Assembly (NCBI GenBank): GCA_003427395.1
Contig: BFEA01000551.1
Span: 906,096-929,682, forward strand
DNA length: 23,587 nucleotides
Direction: 5' to 3'
DNA from: Chara braunii
Taxonomy: Eukaryota > Streptophyta > Charophyceae > Charales > Characeae
Part shown: positions 10,454 to 17,503 of the stretch, piece by piece
Position numbering within the stretch: the stretch's first letter is position 1
How the letters are laid out: every line of letters starts with the position of its first letter
The notes under the pieces: model-generated
Told to the model about the DNA's origin: nothing
Seen by the model: the letters and a program-made list of their open reading frames with translations, nothing else
Databases searched by the model: none
Translations under genes and position numbers: made by a program

Positions 10454-10770
10454 GCCGTTCCGATAATTGGGATTTCTTAGGATGTGTTGTTAAGGTTTTT
10501 GACTGGCCCTAGGGAGTCTGATGCACAACAGTATACAAGAATCAGAGCGTTATTTTCACATGGATTCATTTTCAAAATCTACAAGATGCATGCTCTTATG
10601 TAAGTAGGAAGCATAAAATGGCAGTGGTTGGGTCATTCTTGCATAGGGTAAGAACTTAAAAAGATTTACGGATATGCCTGTCACACAGAGTTGGATTTCC
10701 TCTGTTCATTGAAGGTCGAAATGAGATTGTGGGGCTTCGGTTATGAACTTTTTTATGTGAGCTTGCGAAA
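10454..10770 (+). pseudogene. ORF2 remnant, 3' part: RT C-terminus of the plus-strand PLE
   Basis: The reading resumes with DNWDFLGCVVKVF (about 10461-10499), matching the minus copy just after motif D. Next comes FSHGFIFK (about 10549), which aligns with MFDDGTIF. SRKHKMAVVGSFLHRVR (about 10602-10653) aligns with SKQQKMAVIASFLHRAR, and SLKVEMRLWGF (about 10708-10740) with TLKVELRMRSF. Frame changes and stops occur between pieces. The order and spacing show that this is the missing end of the RT interrupted at 4981. Confidence 0.8.
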
Positions 10771-10850
10771 TTTCTCTAACAAGTTTGAAGGGGTTTATCA
10801 AGACTGGGTTGAATGTTTGACAGGATGGGATTGATTTTTTTAGCGCAAAA

Positions 10851-10975
10851 GGGATGGACTACAGAGGCCCGAGAATTGGGGCAATTTTTTGGAAGGGTGT
10901 GGCCTACGGAGGTTCGAGAATCGGGGGCAAATTTTTTGAAAGGGTGTGGCCTATGGAGGTCCGAGAATCGGGGGC
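10851..10975 (+). repeat. Tandem repeat of about 47 bp, 2.7 copies
   Basis: Units start at 10851, 10895 and 10942. The core is GGGTGTGGCCTACGGAGG, then a ccgagaatcggggg-like stretch and a caaatttttt run. The third unit is partial. The array lies in the 3' untranslated part of the plus-strand element. The rest of 10771-11189 shows nothing else recognisable. Confidence 0.75.
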
Positions 10976-11189
10976 TTGGGTTGGACTGAATTAGAGTCCT
11001 TCTTTAGGAGGTTGTTATCCGGTTGGAGTGTGGTACTTGTGTCCCTTCAGGATGGTCCGACCTGTAGACTAGGTACATATAGCCGCCGATGCGTTAGTAT
11101 TGTCATCTCTCCTTTCGCAGGAAGATTCCTGAAGAGTTTGGTACTAGCGACCGAACGAAACATGTCGAGTCAATCGCCAGAAGGTTCAG

Positions 11190-11460
11190 CATGATCGATG
11201 ATGATACGGGCGTGACACCCAATTTTGGTCCGAGGTGATAGGCTGTGTGGTTATGTATTTTTCTAACGAGGCCTATCCCCGCTGCGTTCGGGAGTTTATG
11301 ATGATCTGACGTGTGGTTCATCTGCATGGTTGACTTGTTGAGTCTGTCGTGTTGGTCTTTGTTGTCTATGGATGAAGGTCTTCTGTATCACCTCTGTTGA
11401 GATGATTGAATGAAACTTCTTGGTCTTTGTTCTGATGAGTGTATGACCATGCTCACTACC
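11190..11460 (+). repeat. Right pseudo-LTR of the plus-strand Penelope-like element
   Basis: This 271-bp direct repeat of 406-706 starts catgat and ends gctcactacc. It has no similarity to the pseudo-LTRs of the minus element, which begins 32 bp further on. Confidence 0.8.
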
Positions 11461-11492
11461 CTGTGAAGTCCCAGCACAACGGGAAATTGGGT

Positions 11493-11753
11493 GTATGGTA
11501 AGACGTACGCTCACTTCACACAGACACGATCGCATGACAAGCGTAACGACAGTGCAAAACAGACGTAAGGTGGGAGAAAAGACAGACAATTATTACAATC
11601 CGAGCACAGGTAGTGCATCGTAGTAAAATTAATCATGAAAAACGACGACGCACAACGGCGCGACCCGACGCCGCGTTTCGACAAGTCGCCAACCGGTACT
11701 CCTCAGGGGTCATTCAGGCGCAAATGAATCTTCGGATAGTCAACTCTTTACTT
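11493..11753 (-). repeat. 3' pseudo-LTR of the minus-strand Penelope-like element
   Basis: This 261-bp direct repeat of 16142-16405 differs, by eye, by about nine substitutions and one 3-bp indel. It has no TG...CA ends, so it is not a true LTR. In element orientation it begins with the last four codons and stop of ORF2 (TGA at 11742-11740). Confidence 0.9.
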
Positions 11754-12729
11754 CGTCAAAGAACCTGTCTAGGAAGCTCCTCATTCTCAGCTCCACCTTT
11801 AATGTCAGTGAGAAACATGCTTCTGCCCCTTGCAAGCTATTCATGGACCGCGCTCTGTGCAGAAAAGAAGCAATCACTGCCATCTTTTGCTGCTTCGAAG
11901 AATACGAAGAAAAATCCTGCAACCCTTGGAAAATGGTTCCATCATCAAACATAAATCTCTCATTCTTGTGGGTGACTGCGCATAACACTTGCACTGGTTC
12001 GTGAAATACTTTGATAACACAACTTAAATAATCCCAAGCATTGTCGTTTCTAGTTCTTTCCAAAGTTAGCATCTTATCATAGTTTTTACTGAAGTTGGCA
12101 ATCCTCAGTTCAGCATCCAATCTGTTGAGCATTGACCGTTTATCAAACCTGGCGAATACTGACACGTCATCGACTAATCTTACACCCGTGAAAAGTTTCC
12201 TCTGGGTGCCCAGTGTTTGCAGAAAACAATACTCGTTGTGGACACAGAGAAGGCAGGCCATAGCTGGACTGGCCGACTTTCCCATAGGAATTCCAACAGT
12301 TTGGTGCAGCACTACCCCCATGCATATCGTATATGTGTTCTCTAAATCGAAGGCAACAATACTTAGTAACTTTGAAAACTTCATGCGAAACCATCCTTCC
12401 TTCGAAGATTTCCCACCCGTCAACTTTGCACCTTTCCCCCTCTTTTTGATCCGGACTCCATCGTGACCTTGTTCTTCATACCAGTGGACAACCCATTCAA
12501 CCGCTCGCTGGATAGAAGCATGTGGACGGTTTGAGAACATTTCCTTTACGTCGAAACTGGCAGCAAGAATGTCATCGTACGGACCTACAAACTGATTGAG
12601 TGAAGACAATTTGGACAGAAGATCACTAGGAGATTTAAGATTGAAGTGACAGTTGGGAGAAAGAGACCACACCAGATGATTAATAGCCTTAGATATCGCC
12701 TTACTAAGCCTAACTAAGAAAGAGACCAC
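11740..12729 (-). CDS. Reverse transcriptase, C-terminal half of PLE ORF2
   Basis: This open frame (329 residues) contains the RT palm. Motif A is SFDVKEMFSNRPH with catalytic D60. Motif B is HQTVGIPMGKSASP (142-155). Motif C is RLVDDVSVF with the Asp pair D187-D188. Motif D lies near NYDKMLTLER, and a thumb-like end (KMAVIASFLHR...LKVELRMRSFL) follows. All catalytic Asp residues are present. The enzyme would reverse-transcribe the element's RNA at a nicked target. The first residues (VRLSKAISKAINHLVWSLS) repeat the end of the upstream frame, because a perfect 59-bp tandem duplication (12659-12717 and 12718-12776) separates the two and shifts the frame by two bases. It is therefore one gene with the next entry, not an independent one. 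Confidence 0.85.
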   Translation of the reverse strand: MVSFLVRLSKAISKAINHLVWSLSPNCHFNLKSPSDLLSKLSSLNQFVGPYDDILAASFDVKEMFSNRPHASIQRAVEWVVHWYEEQGHDGVRIKKRGKGAKLTGGKSSKEGWFRMKFSKLLSIVAFDLENTYTICMGVVLHQTVGIPMGKSASPAMACLLCVHNEYCFLQTLGTQRKLFTGVRLVDDVSVFARFDKRSMLNRLDAELRIANFSKNYDKMLTLERTRNDNAWDYLSCVIKVFHEPVQVLCAVTHKNERFMFDDGTIFQGLQDFSSYSSKQQKMAVIASFLHRARSMNSLQGAEACFSLTLKVELRMRSFLDRFFDEVKS

Positions 12730-12776
12730 ACCAGATGATTAATAGCCTTAGATATCGCCTTACTAAGCCTAACTAA
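12659..12776. repeat. Perfect 59-bp tandem duplication that breaks the RT frame
   Basis: Positions 12659-12717 and 12718-12776 are identical, each starting gaaagagaccacaccagatg and ending gcctaactaa. As 59 is not a multiple of three, the copy shifts the frame within RT between the RPI block and motif A. It could be a recent replication slip or an assembly error. Confidence 0.95.
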
Positions 12777-14708
12777 TGGATCAGTACACGAAGGACAGAT
12801 TGGTCGCCACCTTGAAACGTCTTTGTGCTTGGGCATGGCGTACGTTTTACCCAGCCGGCACTTATAATTCCATTGCGCAATCTCCTGCCGCATGTTTGCA
12901 AAATACTTATCCTTAATATCTTGGATGACCGCATCTTCACTCCTTCCATCAACGATAAAACCTGCATTTCTCAAAAATAATGTTTTCAACCCTTTACAAT
13001 ACGGCGCAGGACAACAAACAAACGAGTCTTCAGGATTATGGTCCACGACAGATACTACCAGGCCTTCTAACTTATTTCTCCATTCGAGTGCTATCGATAG
13101 CTCTGCCTTGACTCGATGATCGTTATTAGCTTTCTCCGAAAAACATGCCTTCAACCCATTATCTTGGACGTTTAATAGTACTGTATCTTTTTGTACCGTA
13201 TTCAGTGATCTAACTATGGACTGGCGTAACGCAGATAGGTCTAATGCAAGATTTGGGTAAAGAATATTCCTAGAGTTTTTTAGTGGTAAGGGAATTTCAA
13301 GAGAGGAAAAACGTGACACGACGTGTCCGTTCGGGTTGCGCTGGAGTAATGAAGGGGACGAAAGACAAGTGCAATCTAAAGAAGTAGACCTAGCGGTCTT
13401 TCTGTGATTATGAAGATAGTCTCCAACACATTTGTTTTTTGAGCATACGATCCTTAGTCTCCGACAGATAAGATGTTGAAGCGGTTTTCTTACCGCTGAT
13501 GACCGAATTGTCCGTACGCACAGTTTTCGTAATCTCGACTTTGACAGCCTCTCATCGAACGGGATTCTTACCACAGGCTTCAGACGGATGTCGAATTTAA
13601 ACTTTGCTCGCAATACCCTTGCCAAAACATTCCTCAGAGTAGAGCGACTTTCTTTCTTTGAAAAGGACCTGATAACACTGTATGATTCCAAAAGACTTTC
13701 GAAATCCTGTTTATACAACAATCGTCGGGACGAAGGGGAGGACAGTAGTGGAGTAAGAGCAGCTTTCTTATCTATGAAACGGAAACAGAAACACAACAAA
13801 TGTTCGATATACAACTTATTTCTATTTACCATCCATCCTCTCGCTTCCTTAAGTAAGCACGTACCTCGTGCGGATTTAACCACCGTAGATCCGTATTTCC
13901 TGCTCAATACTTTCCATCGATCACACAACACCTCACCTTCCATGCATACTATCGAAAAAAACTTGACATGTTTCTCGAAAGCTTCATCCAAAATCTTAGT
14001 CAACGACACCGATGTCGATCCAAACGAAGCATTAAAAAGGACAAAATCTTTACGTTGTTCCTTAGCATCGCTATGGCTACCTACTACCTTCTTCACCCGT
14101 TCTTTCTTACCTAACCTACACTTACGATTAGTATTGCTTCTACTCTGACCATGACAATTCAAAAAGGGGGAGAAAGAACGAATGAAGAAGCGTTCGCATT
14201 CAAGTAAGTCGTTGGAAGAGGGGTGAGCAACAGGCACGGCCACATAGTTCTCCACTCCGTATCTTCTTAACCATTGGTACAATCTATGGTTCCTAATTTC
14301 GTCATTCTTACCTTCATACAGTGTCCGTCTGACATTCTCGTTCCATCGTACGTCTAGTGGCCGCGTAGTACATCCTACATACATATGTTTGGCCCAAGGA
14401 GAGACAAGGACGTAGACAACAGGTCCGGGACAGCAGTTGAAGTCGTAGCCATAATTGACGAGATTTAAGATGTACGGAACAAACTTTAGGGCCCACGGAA
14501 GTGCAGAAGATAGAATTAGGAGTAGAACATAACTACAGAAAAGAACATTAAGATTGCGAAGACACAACGTACTCTTCTCTTTTCTCAACTCTCGAACTTT
14601 CGCGATGGATGAATAAATACGACCGGTGCTCGGAACCGGCTCTACGTTGTCTTCTCGGCTAACTCTCCCGCGGTTTTCTTCACACCTCCATAGTCGATTC
14701 CCTCGTCT
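12714..14708 (-). CDS. GIY-YIG endonuclease, linker and RT N-terminal part of PLE ORF2
   Basis: The frame is open from 14708 to a TAG at 12714-12716 and has no ATG before the endonuclease. The first alternative start is TTG at 14588; residues below count from there. The GIY-YIG domain (about 52-146) shows VYVLV (Y59), YVG (Y70), the catalytic-type Arg in VRW (R81), H101 and Y104 in HRLYQWLRRYG, E132 in ECERFF and N144, so all key positions are present. Before it lies a hydrophobic segment (about 15-42). The linker (150-500) has basic patches and IPFDERLSKSRLRKLC. VVSVVDHNPEDSFVCCP (511-527) and MPKHKDVSRWRPICPS (585-600) are the RT fingers blocks. The domain would nick target DNA to prime reverse transcription. 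The frame ends early because of the 59-bp duplication; with one copy it would run on to 11740 (about 970 codons). Splicing or frameshifting from ORF1 may supply the start. Confidence 0.85.
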   Translation of the reverse strand, partial: RRGNRLWRCEENRGRVSREDNVEPVPSTGRIYSSIAKVRELRKEKSTLCLRNLNVLFCSYVLLLILSSALPWALKFVPYILNLVNYGYDFNCCPGPVVYVLVSPWAKHMYVGCTTRPLDVRWNENVRRTLYEGKNDEIRNHRLYQWLRRYGVENYVAVPVAHPSSNDLLECERFFIRSFSPFLNCHGQSRSNTNRKCRLGKKERVKKVVGSHSDAKEQRKDFVLFNASFGSTSVSLTKILDEAFEKHVKFFSIVCMEGEVLCDRWKVLSRKYGSTVVKSARGTCLLKEARGWMVNRNKLYIEHLLCFCFRFIDKKAALTPLLSSPSSRRLLYKQDFESLLESYSVIRSFSKKESRSTLRNVLARVLRAKFKFDIRLKPVVRIPFDERLSKSRLRKLCVRTIRSSAVRKPLQHLICRRLRIVCSKNKCVGDYLHNHRKTARSTSLDCTCLSSPSLLQRNPNGHVVSRFSSLEIPLPLKNSRNILYPNLALDLSALRQSIVRSLNTVQKDTVLLNVQDNGLKACFSEKANNDHRVKAELSIALEWRNKLEGLVVSVVDHNPEDSFVCCPAPYCKGLKTLFLRNAGFIVDGRSEDAVIQDIKDKYFANMRQEIAQWNYKCRLGKTYAMPKHKDVSRWRPICPSCTDPLVRLSKAISKAINHLVWSLS

Positions 14709-14852
14709 TTACACAGCACCTCTAGCTGTGACTTCCTCAACTTTGCCAAGTCCGTAAAAGCTCTTTTGTAGAAAGCCTCACGATCTTCGCCTATCTTCCT
14801 TACGAACGTGACTTTTACTTGCTCGTCGCCGGGCTTCCTTTTTGGGCTCTTC
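14642..14852 (-). CDS. SAP-like C-terminal tail of ORF1, one frame off
   Basis: Downstream of the ORF1 stop (TAA at 14817-14815) the -1 frame is open across the stop to a TAG at 14644-14642. It reads KRKPGDEQVKVTFVRKIG, then EAFYKRAFTDLAKLRKSQLE and VLCKDEGIDYGG. The helix-loop-helix LxxLRKSQLxxLCKxEGI resembles a SAP DNA/RNA-binding motif, and the plus-strand family keeps a matching piece. The switch lies at an A5 run (CCCAAAAAGG, about 14837-14846). One extra A would fuse this tail to ORF1. Either a base has been lost or a -1 frameshift is used. Confidence 0.6.
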
Positions 14853-15969
14853 CTTCGGAAGAGCTTGTGCCGGGAGCTCGATGGTGACGTAATTTGATCC
14901 TGTTGATTCTTTCTTTCAACGCAGAAACCTCGTGCTCCGCCATGTCCTTCTCATCTCGAACTCGCCGGTATGCTTCGGACAACTTTGCCCAGTCACCCGG
15001 TGTCTGGCCTTCCGTCACGGCTTTACATTTTCCTCTCGTTGGTTCTTGTGGTGGACTTTTCTCGGAGACGACCTCAAAACCTCTTTTACTGCTGCGCTTT
15101 AGGTTCTCCATTTCGTCTCGCAAGAGAAGCACATCGTGAATCAATGCCTGGTTGTCTGCTTTGAGTGCGTCTAGCTCCTTACTCGCTCTTCCCGTGGCAA
15201 CTCTCGTCAAGTCATCGTTCTCTTTCCTCAACCGTTGGACCTCCGCGTCCCTCTCCTTTTCCATCTGCTCTCTTGCAACTGCGTCCTCCTTCCACCATTT
15301 TTCGTCTTGTTCCTTCCTGCGCACCTCAGCAGTTGCTTGGCTGGTGTTGGACTTGCCTTTCACCATCACTTGGTCGCATACCTCCTTCATGCTTTCTTTC
15401 ACTGTCCTTGCCAACGAGTTCTCAAATTCTTGTCGCTCCTTCTTGGCTTTATTTCGCTCGTCTTCTGCCTCTTGAGCACGCTTCTTCTCCTCCTCTTCTT
15501 TTTGTTTCTGCTCTCTCTCACTTCGTTCCTTCTCCTTGTTGTCCATAGCTTCCGAATACCAATCCCACACTCTCTCGAACTTGTCTTGTTTCTCTTTTTC
15601 TCTGTTGTCGGCCCACCAATTGCTGCGTGGCCGTTGCTGGTACCCTCCTCTGTTGTACCCTCCATTGTATCCTTGATGGTTACAACTCCCGCTTGGTCCT
15701 TGATTATGGTTACCGCCTTGCCCTTTGTTCGGACCGTGTCTTCCTCCATCATTCTGACCTCCGTTAGCTGCTGGTGCTTGATACGGTACGATGGCATTCG
15801 GTGCTGGCAGTAACCCATCGACGTCTTGTGGCGCCGGAGCTCTGCTCCCATCTCCACCTTGACCGCCTAACAGGGCGGCTGCGTTCGGGACTTGCCTAAG
15901 TTGGCAATCCCTAACGAAGTGGCCGGGTTGCTTAAAGTGGTGGCAAACCCGAGGACCACCATAATACAT
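14815..15969 (-). CDS. Gag-like ORF1 of the minus-strand PLE: zinc knuckle plus coiled coil
   Basis: The frame gives 384 residues from the ATG at 15969-15967. This ATG is chosen because the plus-strand family has its knuckle at the same distance from Met, and an A lies at -3. An open frame extends upstream to 16056 but only from a non-conserved start. Residues 8-22 (VCHHFKQPGHFVRDC) form a C-X2-C-X4-H-X4-C knuckle in which the second Cys is Phe (C9, F12, H17, C22). Residues 69-116 are Gly/Asn/Gln rich. From about 121 to 356 there is a Glu/Lys/Arg-rich coiled coil (KEKERSEREQKQKEEEEKKR and similar). The likely role is binding element RNA and forming an RNP, as for Gag-like ORF1 proteins of other retroelements. 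Its SAP-like tail is in the -1 frame. Confidence 0.8.
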   Translation of the reverse strand: MYYGGPRVCHHFKQPGHFVRDCQLRQVPNAAALLGGQGGDGSRAPAPQDVDGLLPAPNAIVPYQAPAANGGQNDGGRHGPNKGQGGNHNQGPSGSCNHQGYNGGYNRGGYQQRPRSNWWADNREKEKQDKFERVWDWYSEAMDNKEKERSEREQKQKEEEEKKRAQEAEDERNKAKKERQEFENSLARTVKESMKEVCDQVMVKGKSNTSQATAEVRRKEQDEKWWKEDAVAREQMEKERDAEVQRLRKENDDLTRVATGRASKELDALKADNQALIHDVLLLRDEMENLKRSSKRGFEVVSEKSPPQEPTRGKCKAVTEGQTPGDWAKLSEAYRRVRDEKDMAEHEVSALKERINRIKLRHHRAPGTSSSEGRAQKGSPATSK

Positions 15970-16141
15970 TGTGCCGAAAGAGAAATAACGGATAGAAGTA
16001 AATAGCGAGTGGGGGGAAAAAACGAAAGGAAAGATATGCGCCCAACCCACAAGCAAACCCGATGACCGGGTAAGCTAACCGCAGGCTTATCACCACCACA
16101 CGAGCGTAGTAACTGCTACGACGGTTGTGATGCGTATGAAC
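15970..16141 (-). other. Leader between 5' pseudo-LTR and ORF1 of the minus-strand element
   Basis: This untranslated stretch of about 170 bases has no recognisable promoter motif. A pyrimidine-rich piece (about 16008-16035 as read on the minus strand) precedes the ORF1 ATG. Confidence 0.5.
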
Positions 16142-16405
16142 GTATGGTAAGACGTACGCTCACTTCACACAGACACGATCGCATGACAAGCATAACGACA
16201 GTGCAAGACAGACGTAAGGTGGGAGAAAAGACAGACAATGATTACAATCCGAGCACAGGTAGTGCATCGTAGTAAAATTAATCATGGAAAACGAGGACGC
16301 ACAACGGCGCGACCCGACGCCCCGTTTCGACCGGTCGCCAACCGGTACTCCTCAGGGGTCATTCACCTGGCGCAGATGAATCTTCGGATAGTCAACTCTT
16401 TACTT
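16142..16405 (-). repeat. 5' pseudo-LTR of the minus-strand Penelope-like element
   Basis: This 264-bp direct repeat of 11493-11753 keeps the same tail of ORF2 codons at its outer end (caactctttactt in plus-strand reading). That pattern is expected if pseudo-LTRs arise from tandem or partly duplicated copies of the element. Confidence 0.9.
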
Positions 16406-16848
16406 TTACGAATTCTACACTACAACTCCGACATCGTAAGCTTATTCCCAAATGTCAGACCTGCAACCCACAGATGCTGCTGTGAAAGGGTAGGCCGTCG
16501 ACCCTCAAAAATCATGACAAACAATCTCAAATACAGTAGGGCCCTTCTTCGAATGTTGTCGAGTACCAGGGGTCTGATACCCAGCGTTGGGCTGTGTCCG
16601 CACAAATGGGGTGGGTGCGAGAGCCTTCAAACATTGGCGGGGAGGAAAAAGAAGTTTTGTGGGATTCAAAGTTCTTCAAACACGTTTTTTTTTTTTTTTT
16701 TTCGTTTTTATAATTATAATTCGAATACATTTCTGGGTATCGGCAGCTCCTGGACCACTTCCGAAACGAATAGCAAACCGCGGGCATGTTCCTACAGCAG
16801 GCAGCCAACTATTTGTAATAATACATACATGCCTTCCCGCCAGTTTAT
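16406..16848. other. Flanking DNA without a gene; T19-type tract
   Basis: This stretch is unique sequence with a T tract at about 16685-16702. Open frames crossing it also run through the pseudo-LTR and MITE and show no domain, so none is accepted. Confidence 0.5.
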
Positions 16849-16958
16849 GGGCCTCGCTCCACTACTGTTCACATGCACAAACGACAACAATTGTAGCAAT
16901 GTATCTAGCGAAGGATTCGGTCTCATTTTGCTCATTGGAGAGTGGTGCAGCGAGGCCC
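16849..16958. mobile_element. Harbinger/Tourist-like MITE, copy 3
   Basis: This 110-bp member starts GGGCCTCGCTCCACTACT and ends gagtggtgcagcgaggccc. The flanking trinucleotides are TAT (16846-16848) and TAA (16959-16961), a duplication with one change. The interior catgcacaaacgacaacaattg and tctcattttgctcatt are shared with copies 2 and 4. Confidence 0.8.
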
Positions 16959-16984
16959 TAATCTGCGGAATCCGGTCATCCCCG

Positions 16985-17079
16985 GGGCTAGGTCCCACTT
17001 GCACGAATTAAGAGATACTAACCGTATAGCAAAGATCAACGGCCGAAATCTCCTAATTTGCGCAAGTGGGACCTTGCCC
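16985..17079. mobile_element. Second MITE family, 95 bp
   Basis: Near-perfect terminal inverted repeats of about 30 bp are present: GGGCTAGGTCCCACTTGC at the left, and GGGCAAGGTCCCACTTGC as the reverse complement of the right end. A CCG duplication flanks the element (16982-16984 and 17080-17082). GGG...CCC ends with a 3-bp duplication resemble the other family, but the sequence differs. Each end carries GGTCCCAC, which fits the class I TCP factor consensus GGNCCCAC. Confidence 0.75.
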
Positions 17080-17503
17080 CCGCAAGCCGTAGTACACGTG
17101 TCTCGTGCTTTTCCGCAAGCTCGAATTTCGAACTGGACTGTTCCTTCCCGTTGAGACCGCGCCTTTTTTTTTGTTTTTTGTGTTTTGTTTTTTTTGAAAG
17201 ACCGCGCTTGTCATCCCGCCAACTTGCACACGGGCATCGGAGAGCGTACTCACGCTAGCCTTTCCGGGACGTATCTGGCGGCAATTGCGAGCTTCCACGG
17301 AAGAATGTGACCGCAATTTGCGACGGGAGCTGAGCAGAAAAAGTCCTAATGTGAGTTCCCTGAGCCCCTTCTTTTCCGCGCGCGCGAGCTTTCCACGGGT
17401 GATAAACGACAAGTCCATCACAGGTGCTGCTGGAATCACAGCCGAAGCCGCGCTTTCTTTTTTTTCTTTTTCTTTTCTTTCAAAGGCGATGAGTCTTCTT
17501 GTT
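17080..17503. other. Upstream intergenic DNA with T-rich tracts, no gene
   Basis: T-rich runs occur at about 17164-17199, flanked by repeated gaccgcgc words, and a pyrimidine tract lies at about 17455-17480. Frames through here are driven by these runs and have no domain. Confidence 0.45.

Larger units (their letters stand above)
406..11460 (+). mobile_element. Degenerate Penelope-like retroelement, plus strand, split by an insertion
   Basis: This is an old two-ORF Penelope-like element, colinear with the minus-strand copy at 11493-16405. In order it has a left pseudo-LTR (406-706), a leader, ORF1 remnants (879-2310), an ORF2 with GIY-YIG (about 2700-2966) and RT (about 4240-4981), then RT continuing at 10454-10765, a 3' region, and a right pseudo-LTR (11190-11460). 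A 5464-bp foreign segment (4986-10449) sits inside the RT. Without it the element is about 5.6 kb. The 8-mer TGTGAAGT at 393-400 and 11462-11469 is a candidate target duplication. Many stops and frame changes show it is dead. By eye its RT is only about 45% identical to the minus copy, so it is a separate family. Confidence 0.82.
11493..16405 (-). mobile_element. Nearly intact Penelope-like retroelement with N-terminal GIY-YIG, minus strand
   Basis: This 4.9-kb element lies between direct repeats (16142-16405 at the 5' end, 11493-11753 at the 3' end). It encodes ORF1 (zinc knuckle, coiled coil, SAP-like tail) and ORF2 (GIY-YIG endonuclease, linker, RT). The RT has the PKHK...RPI block, GIPMG and an LVDD active site typical of Penelope-like RTs, and no endonuclease follows it. 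The permuted order matches what is known of the green-lineage/protist 'Chlamys'-type PLE clade; placement there is inference. Lesions are few (one base and one 59-bp duplication) and the repeats are about 96% identical, so the insertion is fairly young. Confidence 0.85.

Noticed and set aside
12714-14708. Group II intron-encoded protein or bacterial-type RT
   Set aside because: There is no intron RNA domain V, maturase X domain or HNH domain. The RT has GIPMG and PKHK-RPI blocks with an N-terminal GIY-YIG.
15152-15813. Plus-strand frames rich in Ser, Leu and Phe
   Set aside because: They are antisense to the Glu/Lys-rich coiled coil of ORF1.
11493-16405. LTR retrotransposon interpretation of the minus element
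   Set aside because: There are no TG...CA ends, primer-binding site, protease, RNase H or integrase. The RT and GIY-YIG endonuclease fit Penelope-like elements.
16238-17011. Plus-strand frame of 257 residues
   Set aside because: It spans a pseudo-LTR, a T tract and a MITE, all non-coding on this strand.
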